Positions 24,901-34,807 are shown, counted from the first letter of the stretch. The stretch: 64,000 bases of DNA from Eumeta japonica (GCA_005406025.1 BGZK01000739.1:62001-126000), one strand, 5' to 3'. Notes: a model not told the origin generated them from the sequence alone. Made by a program: numbers and translations.

Positions 24901-27900
24901 TGAGTCACCTTCATAAACTGTTAAATGAATAGCTGGATCGTAATATTTTAGCTCTATTGAAATTTCGTAGTTACATCACCTTTAGACGCTATACATTCAC
25001 AAACGTACTACTACGTTTTTCTATGTACTTACAACTTGTTATTGAAGAATCACTTAAAAGGTAAAAAAAAAAGCTTTGGCTTTAATCATAGTACCAAATA
25101 AATAAATACTAAGTGTCTTTTATAAATACTGTCGACATCCATGGCTGAAATTCATAGGTTTCTTTTTGGATATGTCATAAAGTGTTATGGCAAGTTTCTA
25201 ATTCTATGAAGAGCACAACTGTGTTGTTACTTTCTTTTAATAATACTGTGTGTGTTCATTGACGGGGCAAGACGTTTTGAAAATGAAACTTATGGAGTGC
25301 TATAAATCTCATGTTCGTGTATTGTTAAGATATTACTAGAAACAAAAGTTTAAAGCGGCCGCAGCAGCAAGGAAAATATGTGAAATTAATGGAGAAAATA
25401 CAGTCAATGAGCGGACAGCACGGCAATGATTTAATCGTTTTAATGATGAAGATGAGGCGCTAGTATATCATTCGCACACGTGTATGGGATGTTGAAGCTA
25501 CAAAAAAGCATTAGAAAACCCACGTAGTACCATCACTCGCCGATTTTATCAAAATCCCTTGAACCGTCTAAAAACCATACATCGTCACTTAAAATATTTG
25601 GGTAAGGTCTGTAAAAGCTGCTGGGTAACGCCTCACGAATTAAACGAGTACGTATTAACATAAAGGAAACGTCGAGTAGAAATGTGCAAACACTTCTTGC
25701 CCTGCCAAAACATGATTGTTTTATCAAACACATTGTTACCTACAAAGAGAAACTGATTTATGTAAACAATTCAAACTCGTAAAATCAGTGGTCACACAAA
25801 GGACTATTACCTGAATCTGTTGTAGACAAACATTGATTCGAGCCGAAAATCTTATTATGCTTCTAATAGAATTATAAACGTTTAGTGTACTTCTGAAATA
25901 ATTCTAGATGAACGAATCGTAACTGTCGCGAGTAGCAAATGACACGAATGAATGAAATTTTACTACAGAAATATCTAGGTATAGTAAACCGAGAACGGGC
26001 GCATGACAATGCTAAACCATGTACTGAGAAAGTTAGAAGGGACAAGGTCTAAAAAACTTGATGGTATTAAACTCCTACTGTATCTACCAGTTAGTCCATT
26101 GCACCGATAAACTACTATTTACTCGGATCCATGACAAAATTCTTTCGTATAAAAAGATTTAAACCCACAGATGTTCAAGAAGCAGTGCAGCATTTCTTCG
26201 CATCTAAGCCCAAGGAATGCTTTTAGCAAGGTTTCACGCTACGTCCATAAGCCACGAAATTCGCCCTGACGGTGAATCGCCGTGCCGTGGCAGTCCTTCG
26301 TTATCACATAACACTGTTTTCCACCATGGAAATGCAGAAGTTCCGTTAAATTCTTGGATTAATGCGGTCCATTATTAATTGGATTAATAATGGACCGCAA
26401 AACTGTAATTGCCTTGTAGATTCTATATCGACGTATTTGAAAAAGGAAGCGTAACCGAATACATTGGGTTCCTTCGATTAATTAGAAAAGATTATAATAC
26501 TGCTATATCAAGGTATTTACCCCCTTAAGACAAGTCTTTCAAGCATCAGGTTGATAACGCCTTTGGTATTTGATTCCATTTAAATTAAAGTACATCTCAC
26601 CTGTTCGAATGTTCGTGTGACTTGTCGTCAAAATGGCTATTCGCCGCGCCGTTACAAAGCTCCTGTCGGGTCGCACACGCCACCGTGCAAGAAATCGCCA
26701 AGCGGAACGCAATCTGCCGGCCGTCCGCTGCGTGCCGCGGCGTGCCGCGGCGGCCGGCGGCGGCCGGCAGCGGATTCGCCGTGACAGGTAAAGGGCGCGG
26801 CGTACGAAAACTCTAATGCAACTCGACACACGACTGCAGTGTACGGTAATTCGTCGTAGCGCAGAATACAGTGAATTTCGTAGCGTGTGAAAAGTAGCTT
26901 TAGAAAGTTTACTGAACGTTGAGCCAAGACTATATTTAAATAGGTTTTCTTTTTGTGTAATTATTTAATAACCAAATAGATCATTAAAAACTAACATTTT
27001 TTAACAGTCACCTTAACATAAAGCTACCTTCTACAAGGGAGATGTTTTTTCGAAAATTGGCTTTTTTAATTTTTACTTGACTATTTTTTCCTATTTCTTC
27101 CCATTTACCAGGCGAACACTATTAGACCGATTGATGTAATAACCGTATTGAAATAAAATCCTAGATTATTTTTGTCTAATTTCCTAATGCGATCATACAT
27201 TTGGTCGTTTTACCAACGACTGGAAGTGTAGACTGCTAATTTTACAAATCACGCATTTCGCAAGCTATTCAATGTCTAACCCAGATTATTTGTCGTGCCG
27301 TTTCTTTTGTTACATGCGTAAACTTTCATGGACACCCGGCGCCTAGGAATAGCTGTCCGTGTTAAGCCGGTCCTTATAAACTTAGTTCATGACATTATAT
27401 TTATGATACAAGTGTTACAAACTTGTATCATAAATACAACTGATCCCAGCGGAAACCCATTACCATATTTGCATTTTTTTTCCATTATTATTATTAGATT
27501 TTCAGAAATTTTCGGAGCGATGGAGCGTCCGGTGACAAAGGACGACCTATCTAAAATGCGGTACTGCGACGCCGTGATCAACGAGACGCTGCGCCTCTAC
27601 CCGCCCGTACCCGTGATAATGCGTTACGCCGATCGTGACTTACAACTAGGTCAGCATTTCACCATGAATCCTCAACTTCAACCTAATCCGAAGACAGTGC
27701 ATTACGTATTGAATCTAAAATTATTAATAGAATTTAACATCAGTTACATACGCTATCTTGCAGACGGCTGTACAATCCCAAGAGGCGCCACGTGCGCCAT
27801 CAGCGTCTGGGGCGCCGGCCGCGCCGCTTGCTGGGGCGCGGACGCCGACCAGTTCAGACCTGAACGCTGGTTCGACACTTTGCGCTTGCCACCGCCATCG

Positions 27901-28830
27901 GCATTCTCACCTTTCAGCTACGGTAGACGGTCTTGCATAGGTACGCCGGCGTACTGTTTTAATCGCTATCAGCAAAATTGCAAGGTGTTCGTGTTCCGTG
28001 ATGATACTTTTAGGATTTGCACGTTGACACGCGTATACGAATTCTCCGTTTGTGTAGCGTCAAATCAGTAAATAAGCGTATGATCAAAATTTAGTATGAC
28101 ATATATCAGTTCGCAGTAACAGGAAGACACGGAATTATTTCATAAATAATCCTTTCTACTGTGATGAAATAAGGTAAGGTTCACATAAACATAAATTTGC
28201 CAACGCAACGTATTAAATGAAGCATAAAATTTCGTTCTTCTCTTTCTTAATTAATTAAAAAAAAAATTATACGTCGCAATAAAAAAAGTCATCTACATAA
28301 CTTTTGAATGTAGGTCTGTTTTTGGAAATGTTCGTTAAAGCACTGTGCGTACAGATAGGTCTGGATATGGAACAATAGTATCATTGTTAGAGTTAAAACA
28401 CCTGCACTAACATTTGACAATAGTTATATGCAGTTATTGTGCTAATCAGAACTCCGGAAAATTCACTAATGTTCAATCAAAAGAAGGTTTGCATCATAAT
28501 CTTTTAATCTTTATTTATGTAAATTGAATCTATACCTCTATTTAAATAGAAAAATATACACAAATATAAATTCATCGTTTTCATAAAATCCACGATACTA
28601 TAAGAAGTAAACTAAATATTTCAAAATTGTTTTCTCTAGCGAATATGGCAATAAAACACCTGTTTATTTTCCTAGGCAAAAGATATGCAATGGCGTTGAT
28701 GAAGACGATCCTCGTCCACTTGCTGAGAAGATTTAAGTTCGAATCGGAAGACAATGAATTAGAATTCAAAGTGGATATTGCGTTGAGAACAACACGCGGC
28801 CATCTCATAAAAGTCCAGTCGAGAAATTAG
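12804..28830 (+). CDS. Cytochrome P450, CYP4 clan (CYP340/CYP341-like), 10 exons
   Basis: Ten exons joined by GT-AG introns give one uninterrupted 499-residue frame: 12804-12972, 13942-14031, 14741-14851, 16175-16363, 23070-23266, 23450-23510, 24701-24899, 27498-27649, 27764-27940 and 28676-28830 (stop included). All phases agree. Length is normal for a microsomal P450. Visible parts: hydrophobic N-terminal anchor (about 1-24), IPGFPTLPFVGN proline hinge (about 38-49), C-helix WKKNI (127-131), I-helix GGQETT (310-315), K-helix ETLR (368-371), PERW (422-425) and heme loop FSYGRRSCIG (440-449, ligand Cys447). Family members are ER-bound mono-oxygenases using NADPH-P450 reductase, acting on lipids, odorants or xenobiotics; the substrate cannot be read here. 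The start is the first in-frame ATG before the anchor. An AATAAA lies 118 nt after the stop. The C-helix Arg is Ile131. The subfamily call is from memory of the motifs; the P450 identity is secure. Confidence 0.93.
12973..13941 (+). other. P450 intron 1
   Basis: 969 nt, GT-AG. Contains a repeated block (about 13190-13290 and 13310-13400) with 'agatTACAAGytmTCTGAATAGttttttttt' twice and a third degraded unit near 13470-13500, i.e. a ~115-bp short tandem duplication. No gene. Confidence 0.6.
13942..14031 (+). CDS. P450 exon 2
   Basis: 90 nt, acceptor TTTTTAG, donor GTAAGT. Codes the region after the hinge, ending in SKLWFGPNLVLG, the usual P450 A-helix/beta-1 area. Joins exon 1 as Glu57. Confidence 0.88.
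14032..14740 (+). other. P450 intron 2
   Basis: 709 nt, GT-AG, AT-rich, nothing recognisable except a CA-rich patch near 14565-14600. Confidence 0.6.
14741..14851 (+). CDS. P450 exon 3
   Basis: 111 nt between TTTACAG and a GTACGA donor. Reads VKPEDIKAVTNAYIEKPFFY and then GRPWLGNGLVTAPG, the B/B' helix and BC-loop region usual in CYP4-clan proteins. Confidence 0.88.
15100..15247 (+). mobile_element. Helitron-like 3' end with dispersed repeat
   Basis: A run of gacggacg-type units, then cgaagctataag...ggctgggaaccctaaaa, a repeat I know as frequent in Lepidoptera. It is followed by gcggccgcgggttttgctag|t, a GC-rich fold plus CTAG before T, which is how Helitron 3' ends look. The 5' end is not identified. 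Confidence 0.5.
15345..15425 (-). repeat. Reverse copy of the gacgg/ggttcc dispersed repeat
   Basis: Reads in reverse as gacggagggacatgataaat...ggctacggaatcct, matching the copy at 15105-15195. A third, weaker copy lies at 46860-46955 on the + strand. Confidence 0.5.
16175..16363 (+). CDS. P450 exon 4 (C-helix)
   Basis: 189 nt. Acceptor ATTCAG, donor GTTAGT. Starts with GSVWKKNIKKLATTF, the C-helix, where the family usually has WxxxR; here the Arg position is Ile131. Ends in LETIC and joins exon 5 to give ETICQTALG, a standard CYP4-clan segment. Confidence 0.88.
18170..18311. repeat. Dispersed repeat ending in a 17-bp perfect hairpin
   Basis: The arms tttaaacagacttcaaa (18260-18276) and tttgaagtctgtttaaa (18295-18311) pair perfectly around an 18-nt loop. 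The rest (aaaaggaaatcttcgtctaacgagacat) is matched in reverse complement at 19745-19910. Confidence 0.7.
19745..19910. repeat. Second, inverted copy of the 18170-18311 repeat
   Basis: Reverse complement reads ctacaaatatgaatatgaaa, then aaaaaggaaatcttctaatgagacata, matching 18178-18255 with few changes. It starts with taacagacttcacacaact. Confidence 0.65.
20300..20940 (+). repeat. Degenerate tandem repeat, ~103-bp period
   Basis: Blocks of the type 'ttaaaaatgtatcg ... aaattt..ttgaaatcggttaaa ... attcttaatgattctcayrgaac' recur at about 20512, 20612, 20714, 20820 and 20925, with older units before. Identity between units is modest, so the array is old. Not coding. Confidence 0.65.
21815..22165 (+). 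pseudogene. Mariner transposase C-terminal relic in intron 4
   Basis: Reads NKRPNIGLRGLLFYGNNVSA then, after a frame break, IGHPHYSPDLTPWNFFFCKI. These correspond to the mariner 'LRGxLLHHDNA' block (here degraded to FYGNN, catalytic Asp lost) and the SPDL block with the third acidic residue. N-terminal two thirds absent. In the sense direction of the P450. Confidence 0.75.
23070..23266 (+). CDS. P450 exon 5
   Basis: 197 nt after a 6.7-kb intron. Acceptor TTACTCAG, donor GTAAGT, ends in phase 0. Codes the E to G helix region (TALGISDISNG to LKILHHISET), where substrate recognition sites lie in P450s. Confidence 0.88.
23450..23510 (+). CDS. P450 exon 6
   Basis: Small 61-nt exon bounded by TGTTTTCAG and GTAAGT. 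Reads VIAKKKQMKSEEKIHVSHVI, a charged linker between helices G and H that varies in length among CYP4-clan proteins. Confidence 0.82.
23511..24700 (+). other. P450 intron 6
   Basis: 1,190 nt, GT-AG. Includes an open frame (23827-24165, 112 codons, no good ATG context, proline/arginine-rich middle) without recognisable domain, and a small GC-rich patch near 23995-24035. No support for a gene. Confidence 0.5.
24701..24899 (+). CDS. P450 exon 7 (I-helix)
   Basis: 199 nt, acceptor TTTCCAG, donor GTGAGT. Contains FLDILLEL and the I-helix oxygen-activation motif GGQETT (310-315), with the conserved Glu-Thr pair. Ends in phase 2 (GA), which fixes the reading of exon 8. Confidence 0.9.
25345..26250 (+). 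pseudogene. Mariner transposase relic in P450 intron 7
   Basis: Fragments in order along the + strand: ARKICEINGENTVNERTAR followed by a stop, then FNRF (N-terminal HTH, about 25365-25430); LGKVCKSCWVTPHELNEY (about 25600-25650, the WVPHEL linker); and RFKPTDVQEAVQHFFASKPK (about 26158-26217, C-terminus). The catalytic part is scrambled by substitutions and deletions. Separate family from copies M1 by its HTH. Inactive. Confidence 0.75.
26364..26398. repeat. Perfect 16-bp hairpin
   Basis: Arms gcggtccattattaat and attaataatggaccgc with a 3-nt loop (tgg). Lies at the 3' side of the mariner relic and could be a terminal fold of a small element. Confidence 0.85.
26630..26810. other. Isolated GC-rich/CpG-rich block
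   Basis: Strongly GC-rich (gccgcggcgtgccgcggcgg, ggcggcggccggcagcgg) inside an AT-rich intron, with short internal repeats of cgtgccgcgg and ggccggc. Frames on both strands are open by composition but match nothing I know. Could be a CpG island, a repeat or a captured fragment. Confidence 0.6.
27398..27436. repeat. Perfect 16-bp hairpin upstream of exon 8
   Basis: Arms tatttatgatacaagt and acttgtatcataaata, 7-nt loop. Ends about 60 nt before the exon 8 acceptor. Confidence 0.85.
27498..27649 (+). CDS. P450 exon 8 (K-helix ExxR)
   Basis: Acceptor chosen at TATTAG (27496-27497), because the nearer TTTTCAG at 27504-27505 would break the frame with exon 7. Reads EFSEIFGAMERPVTKDDL and then INETLRLYPPVPV, holding the ExxR motif (Glu368, Arg371). 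Donor is GTCAGC, weaker than its neighbours. Third positions are GC-rich compared with exons 2-7. Confidence 0.85.
27650..27763 (+). other. P450 intron 8, 114 nt, stop-free in frame
   Basis: Short intron whose length is a multiple of three (38 codons) and which has no in-frame stop, so exons 8 and 9 lie in one long frame (27328-28071). GTCAGC donor is weak. Retention would insert 38 residues between the K-helix region and the PERW loop. Confidence 0.8.
27764..27940 (+). CDS. P450 exon 9 (heme loop)
   Basis: 177 nt, acceptor TATCTTGCAG, donor GTACGC. Carries PERW (422-425) and the heme-binding loop FSYGRRSCIG with Cys447. Markedly GC-rich in an AT-rich locus. Confidence 0.92.
   Translation, partial: TAVQSQEAPRAPSASGAPAAPLAGARTPTSSDLNAGSTLCACHRHRHSHLSATVDGLA
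27941..28675 (+). other. P450 intron 9
   Basis: 735 nt, GT-AG, AT-rich, no other feature. Retention would end the protein about 44 residues after the heme Cys region. Confidence 0.7.
28676..28830 (+). CDS. P450 exon 10 (C-terminus)
   Basis: Acceptor TTTTCCTAG, ends at TAG. Completes the heme-loop Gly and reads KRYAMALMKTILVHLLRRF (L-helix), then a beta-sheet tail ending VQSRN. Confidence 0.92.
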
Positions 28831-28947
28831 ATTAAGAATTGCGGAGATCATGTTTCAGTTTAAAAACATTTCTATGGCTTAATTTCTCCATACGTAGTTA
28901 AGTGAAAGGTTGTGTAACAAATAATGTAATAGCAACACATAAAAGCT

Positions 28948-28953
28948 AATAAA
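28948..28953 (+). terminator. P450 polyadenylation signal AATAAA
   Basis: Canonical AATAAA 118 nt past the P450 stop, followed within 40 nt by a GT/T-rich stretch (cgttttttatcgt). No other AATAAA lies between it and the stop. Confidence 0.6.
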
Positions 28954-28959
28954 AAACGT

Positions 28960-29530
28960 TTTTTATCGTACATATATAGTTATCTAAGTATCTCTATGAT
29001 TATATAATTTTCTCTTTTTTGTGTCGTACCCTCGGAGGCGTTTTCCGCGCTTTAAATTTTAGATACTTAGTGTGTTTTAATTTAAAACGCCTAGCAAAAG
29101 TTTTTGTTAAAAACCAAACTTCAACTGCAATTGGGGATAATGTACATGAAACTTAAGTTTAAAAGCAGTCTCGATAAGTCTACGATAGACATTGAACACT
29201 GCTATTAAATATTTAAAATAAAATATTTGAACTGATCTGTAGTACCTATAAATTCCTAGGTTGAACAATCTGACAGTCCAAAATTTTACATAAGGTAATG
29301 TACAAATCTCAAATTTCATTTTATAAAGGGATGTAGTAGCCAACAATAAGGCCAAAGTGTCTAATGAGCACTTAAATTTCTGATACAGACATTTTAATAC
29401 TTAAAACAGATCTATTACAAATAACTGCATTAGATGGCTTAAATAATAGATCAGACCCAAAATTAAATGAAATTAGGTTTGTAGCTAAAACATTTTGTGG
29501 TGCTAACCTTGAGGCTTAGGCTAAATAATT
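28960..29530. other. Intergenic, nothing recognised
   Basis: AT-rich DNA past the P450 polyadenylation signal. The minus frame at 29355-29107 has no domain. Confidence 0.5.
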
Positions 29531-29534
29531 GATA

Positions 29535-29660
29535 AATCAAATCAAAAATGTCTTTATTTCGTATAGAATTACGCTTGAAATACTTCATTATTATATTGAC
29601 ATTACCACCCGTGCTTATTCACGTTGAAAAGAATGACCAAGAAACTCAAGGTTTGTCCAT
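29535..29660 (-). mobile_element. LINE 3'-end fragment, copy A
   Basis: Begins with the tail complement 'aaatcaaaaatgtctttatttcgta' type sequence and shares 'gaccaagaaactc' with copies B, C and D. It is a 5'-truncated 3' end of the CR1/jockey-like LINE of this window. Confidence 0.6.
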
Positions 29661-30089
29661 TTTTAGTCAAAGATACAGGATAGATTAGTCAATAAAACTA
29701 GTACAACATGTGAAAATTACACGAACCAACTTGATAGTCGAGCAATTCAATAAAACGGCTTTTTTTCATTAATATATTCAGATACGGCGTAATGGCCGTA
29801 ACTTTTTTTAATCATAGTTTTAAATCCATAAAATGACAAATTTTTAATTTCAACTGTGACCTTATTATAAAAGCGCACACTTTGCCTCTTACATGGTTTA
29901 TTAACTTTACTGAGTTACGGTTCTTTTTTTATACATAAACGCTGTGTCACTACCCGTATTAATAAGCCCTTTCTAAAGAGATGAAAACTATCAACTTTAG
30001 TTTTATATACAAATAAAGTGATCTTAATGTAGCTACCACGTTATTCATATCATTACTACAAAAGGTTATTTCATTCAACGCCAAAATAA

Positions 30090-31280
30090 TAAAATATTTT
30101 AAAAGAAAACGTATTTCTAAGCCATGGATTACCCCAAGTCTGTTGAAAAGTATTCAAAATATGGATTACTTACACAAAAAATGCAAACGCTCGCTTGACA
30201 ATTAAATCTACAGGTATTAGATCCAGAAATGTTTATTATTGTCCTCTTAAAAAAGTTAAGCAAGAATACGAATAAAATTAATTAAACCACGCAACTCGCG
30301 ATAACAAAAAACTCCGGGAGCTAATTAACCGTGTTACTTAAAACTTTAAGCCTAAAAGACAGCCGTCGAATTAATATACAATGACCAAAATAGCGATGAC
30401 TTTAACCATTTCTTGGCCACATCGGAAAACACCTAGCGTAGAAACTTATTTCGAATTGTACTGCCCCTTTATTTATCAATCAAATTAATCTATCACCATT
30501 CTAATCGATGGTCTTACTGTCTACAGACCACGAAGAATGGAGTCACCATAATAAGTCTTAAATGCACAGGTGGTTGGGGTAACGTTTCTTCAAATTTGCT
30601 ATACAAATTAAAAACCTTGTTGTTCCATCATTGGCTCACATTTGTAATTTATCTCTTTCAGTACTTGTATTTCCTGTGCCTCTTAAGAATTCTATTATAC
30701 GTTCTATTTTTTTAAATGCGATAAGTAATTATCGACCCATTTCTATACTTCCTGCCATCTCTAAAATCTTGGAACGCTTAGTGAATAATAGATTAATCAA
30801 GTATTTAGAAATGAAAAGTAGTATATTTACAAAATTAAATTTTACATGTATTTTTGGATTTTACAAAAGCTTTAGATATTGTTTGTATTCCCCTACTTTT
30901 GTAGAAAACGAAGTCCTTAGTTATTAGAAGTACACAATTATAATTATTTGAGGATTATTTATCTTCACGCTCACAATGTGTTCAAATGGATAATCGCATA
31001 AATGATGACCTTTCTGTGACTTATGGGATAATATACTCCTTTATATGGGGAGTATACTGGGCCCTACTTTATTTCTTAAATATATTTTCGATCTTCGCCA
31101 AATAAAATGTATAAATAGAAAAATCATAACCTTTGCCTATGACAATAATGGTTTTTAGTTCAAAAAGTTGTGCGACATTATTTTAAAATGCACAATCAGG
31201 ATTAAATTCAGTTTGTGTCCTAAAGAAATAATATCTTGACTCTAAGTCCAGAAAAAATTATATATATAGATAATAAACTA
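30090..31280 (+). pseudogene. Non-LTR reverse transcriptase relic (CR1/jockey-like)
   Basis: Pieces of one LINE ORF2 in order: KPWITPSLLKSIQNMDYLHK (about 30120-30180), LAHICNLSLSVLVFPVPLK (about 30631-30690), NYRPISILPAISKILERL (about 30729-30782, RT motif 1-2 area), then a weak 'ALDxV' region and 'RINDDLSVTYGI' (about 30990). Many stops and shifts; no catalytic FADD found. The order and the spacing fit jockey/CR1-like ORF2. Confidence 0.75.
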
Positions 31281-32010
31281 TATATTTTATTAAAAGACTT
31301 ATTACATCTGATTTTAATCATCCCACTTTAAAGGCATACATTCATACCCTCATTTTTTTTATTTTAAATTGACGGACCAAAACCCCCATGCTGACTCAAA
31401 ACGGGTTGAGGGCAGCTGGTGACTGTCTTCATCGATGCAATGACAAGTTCCAATACTAACCGTTTATCGTATGCTCGAAGACAGACTCCAAAACAGCAAA
31501 CCGTTTAATTTGACTTAATTTAAAAACTCATCAGTCGATTCGCCACCGGTCAGGAGCGAGCATTGACAAGACTGCCGTTACAAGGCAATGCTTTCCGACG
31601 ACAATTGTTTCTGTAAAATTAATGATTGCTATAAAAGTTATTCAAGATTTCACCATTCAAACAAAGCTGCCACAGATTAAATTCATATCTCGGGTAGAAC
31701 GAAGAAGCCATGTCGCGACATCCACACGGTGGCCGTAAAGACGGTGTAACGCCACCGTGGAAAGCATTATACATAATTACCTCCGAAGGTACCTCTTCAA
31801 GAGTTTCTCAAATGGAACGTGGCTTGCTTGTACAATGACCATAATGTGAAGCGTACACTATTTTATGTCGTTGCTACTATTTTTATCGTATTAGATTGAA
31901 AGTTAAATATGAGCCCACAGACAGTGCCAACAGGGTTCGCGAAAAAGGCATATCTATCAAATGTTAGTCACAACTACGATATTGTTTATCTATTTAAGGT
32001 TGTTTATATC
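31281..32010. other. Intergenic, possible old repeat
   Basis: Mixed composition with some moderately GC-rich stretches (31370-31620, 31690-31840). No coding region or named repeat recognised. Confidence 0.4.
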
Positions 32011-32014
32011 ATAT

Positions 32015-32990
32015 TCAAATTCAAAATATCTTTATTTCGTAGGTTATAATATAACACTTGAAATACGTCATAGCATTTAAAGAATTTATATTTTTTTTAA
32101 TATTACAACCTTTTTTTAATTACACTCATTCGTAAGGTAGTCATCCTTCAAGAAGAACGAGCAAGAAACTCCTCAAAATATTCAGATATTATATAAGGCC
32201 CTTTTGTGCAAAAGTGTTAGTTTAGTAAATACTTTAAATTTGTATATCCTGAGGAATCTTAATGAACATGCGCACACAGTTCCCCCTAAATGAATTCGTG
32301 ACCCTATGCAGTCGACTAACATGTAAACAAATTTTATTTTTATTTTTATTCTTTTAATTCTGTCTGTCACTGGTTTTATTAAAACATTCTAATATTTCTC
32401 TAATATATATTAAATTTCGAGAAATAAATTGTGATGCCACAGTTAAAAATCCAGTTTCTTTGAACTTACTTCTAAGAGAAACACGAGGTCCCAGCCCGTA
32501 ATTTGCGCGAATGGTCCGCTTCTACAAAACAAAAATTCTGTGAACATCAGCCGCGTGTCCCCAAAACAGAATACCCTATGATATCAAGCTATGGAAACAG
32601 CCAAAATAAAGCGAACTGGCGGTTTGGATATCGGACACATTTCTTATTTTTATAATTACAAATGCAGCAGAGCTAAGTATTTTCGCCAACGTATCGATAT
32701 GGGGACCCCATTGAAGTTTATTACCTAAAGTAAGATCTAGCAATACAGTAATGTCAACAAGCTTTAATTCCTCGTTTCTTATTAAAATAGAACCAGATCC
32801 ATTTTTTACATTCGGAAGTGAGAATTTTACACATTTTGTTTTGTTTCTATTAAGAAGTATATTATTTACATTAAACCATTTTTCAAGTTTGGAGATAGCA
32901 ATGTTCATATCATCGTAATCGAGTGGATGTCTTATAACTTTGAATAATAAAGAGATGTCATCTGCAAACAGTATTATCTCATAAATATAT
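32015..32990 (-). pseudogene. LINE copy B, RT catalytic region to 3' end
   Basis: Minus frame reads ILFADDISLLFK (FADD is the RT catalytic motif), IAISKLEKWFNVNNILLN, NKTKCVKFSLPN, LDLTLGNKLQWGPHID. After a stop come GILFWGHAAD-like and LGPRVSL-like C-terminal segments. The 3' UTR ends at 32015 in the shared tail. 5'-truncated as usual for LINEs. It shares its tail with copies A, C and D. Confidence 0.8.
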
Positions 32991-34800
32991 ATACATAAAC
33001 AATGATAACATATTAATTTGAATAAAATTAAACGATATATTCTCTGGTGACTTGAACTGGTTGTTTTGTACAAAAATGAGGAATGTAAATCAAAAAGTGT
33101 TTTTTGTACCACAGTTGTCGAATAATTGGCAATAGTTTATAATATGTGGACTAAAAATTGGTGATTTAATTAATGGTGAGTGAATTGACTCATCAAATGC
33201 GTCCTGTACGCCGATGACCAAGTAATCCTTTCTCTAACGTTTTACGAATTGCGGCGGACGATAACTCAAAAGCGCCATTCTATCAAAAAACGTGATATCA
33301 CAATCAATATCGCCAAATCTAATAATCACAGACTGTGAAAAAATCAGAAACATAACTAAAGTAATATCTTAATTATTAACCTATACTGTTTAATGACCCA
33401 TATGAGTTGCTTGTTTACGAATTACTATCTATAAGCTTCGTGGAGATATTGAAAGGAAAATTTAAAAAATGAATCGAACATGGCTCTGGATTGTTATAAA
33501 TATCTTAAGTATTTTTCAATAACTACATAAAATTATATACTAAAAACTATTAACTTATTGCGGTTATTGCGAATTGCTAAGCAGTTTCCCAACCTACCAA
33601 TATCGAAATTTATGTTTACGGAAAAAGAAAATGTAATCACAATCGATACTACAAAGATATCATATCTGTGAAATATGCTTGAACGAAATAAGTTATAATA
33701 ATACTAATGTGTAGAGAGGACATGAAAAAAGATAAATTAATTAAATTGGAAATCTTTGACGCAACCAATTGTTGAATCGGTTCCGCCATAGAAATCCGCC
33801 AGAATGTAGGAAAAACAGAAATATTTTAAAATTTCCATTAAGTAAAGAATCCCGAACTGTCCAGCATTCGCGTGAACGATGGTTGGTCTAGTCAAGGAAC
33901 GTAAAATTCAGCAGTTTCGAAGCGGTAACGATCCGATCCCGGTGATGTAAACTTTGCGGAATGACTGTCGACAGGTGGAGTGGAAAATTTTCACTCGAAA
34001 CTTTTTAAAACGAAACGTAACCGCCCTCTGCCGGCGACAGTTGGAAACGGTCATATTTCATTATTTGAATTTTGACTAAAATTTAATCGGTCGCTTCCAA
34101 GTGTAAAATGTATATCGTACATCGGCGAAAGAACAACTAAAACCTACTACGATTTATCTACATACGCAATTATTGTATTACCCTTATTGAAAACGTAACA
34201 CGAATGAAAAAAACATATTTTTTCAAAAAATTAGAGGATCACAATAAGATTGCAAACTACGACTCTTTTAAATTTCCTATTACAACCAATTCGCAAAATT
34301 ATAGGTAAAGGGAAAAAAAAGGATATCACAAATTTACTTTGTCGATATCACATAAAGGAAACATTTAGTGTAAGCAAGAACACGCTTATTACAATTCTAG
34401 TAAATAAAATAGTAGAGTCAAACAATATTGAAGCAAAAGTGATGTTACTGTTCCGTTGTTTATTATATCAAAGATATGACACACATAAAGATATTGTCAT
34501 ACTCGCGAATACTTTTGAACAATATTGGCACGTTTTTAAATGCTCACGAAGACACTATTTACAATAAAGCTTCGTCCAAAAACCAGCTTACCTGTCTGAG
34601 ATACGTTATGGGTGCACGCAAAACTTGAAGTAGAGGCACTATATTATACGGTTTCTGTCATTTGAAAAGCTCATCAAATTTTCAATTAACTCTAATATAT
34701 GGAAACGATTGTCCAACAATAAACCCAACTGTGAAATAAAATGGATATGCAAAGAAAAAGAAAACTTAAGATACTCCATATAAATAATTGACTGTACTTC
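32991..34800. other. Intergenic, one orphan frame
   Basis: AT-rich. A + frame at 34250-34567 (105 codons, lysine-rich, non-ATG start) has no known domain and no other sign of being coding. Rest shows nothing recognisable. Confidence 0.45.
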
Positions 34801-34807
34801 AATCAAT

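Larger units (their letters stand above)
24900..27497 (+). other. P450 intron 7 (2.6 kb)
   Basis: Holds a mariner relic (25345-26250), a perfect 16-bp hairpin (26364-26398), a GC-rich block (26630-26810) and another 16-bp hairpin (27398-27436) just before exon 8. Confidence 0.65.

Noticed and set aside
26364..26398. Hairpin as a microRNA precursor
   Set aside because: A stem of 16 bp with a 3-nt loop is too short for Dicer processing.
26539..26927. Three overlapping frames on both strands in the GC-rich block
   Set aside because: Open because of GC-rich composition; no shared motifs with P450 or any family I know.
34250..34567. 105-codon lysine-rich frame
   Set aside because: Does not begin with ATG, no domain, flanked by non-coding repeats.
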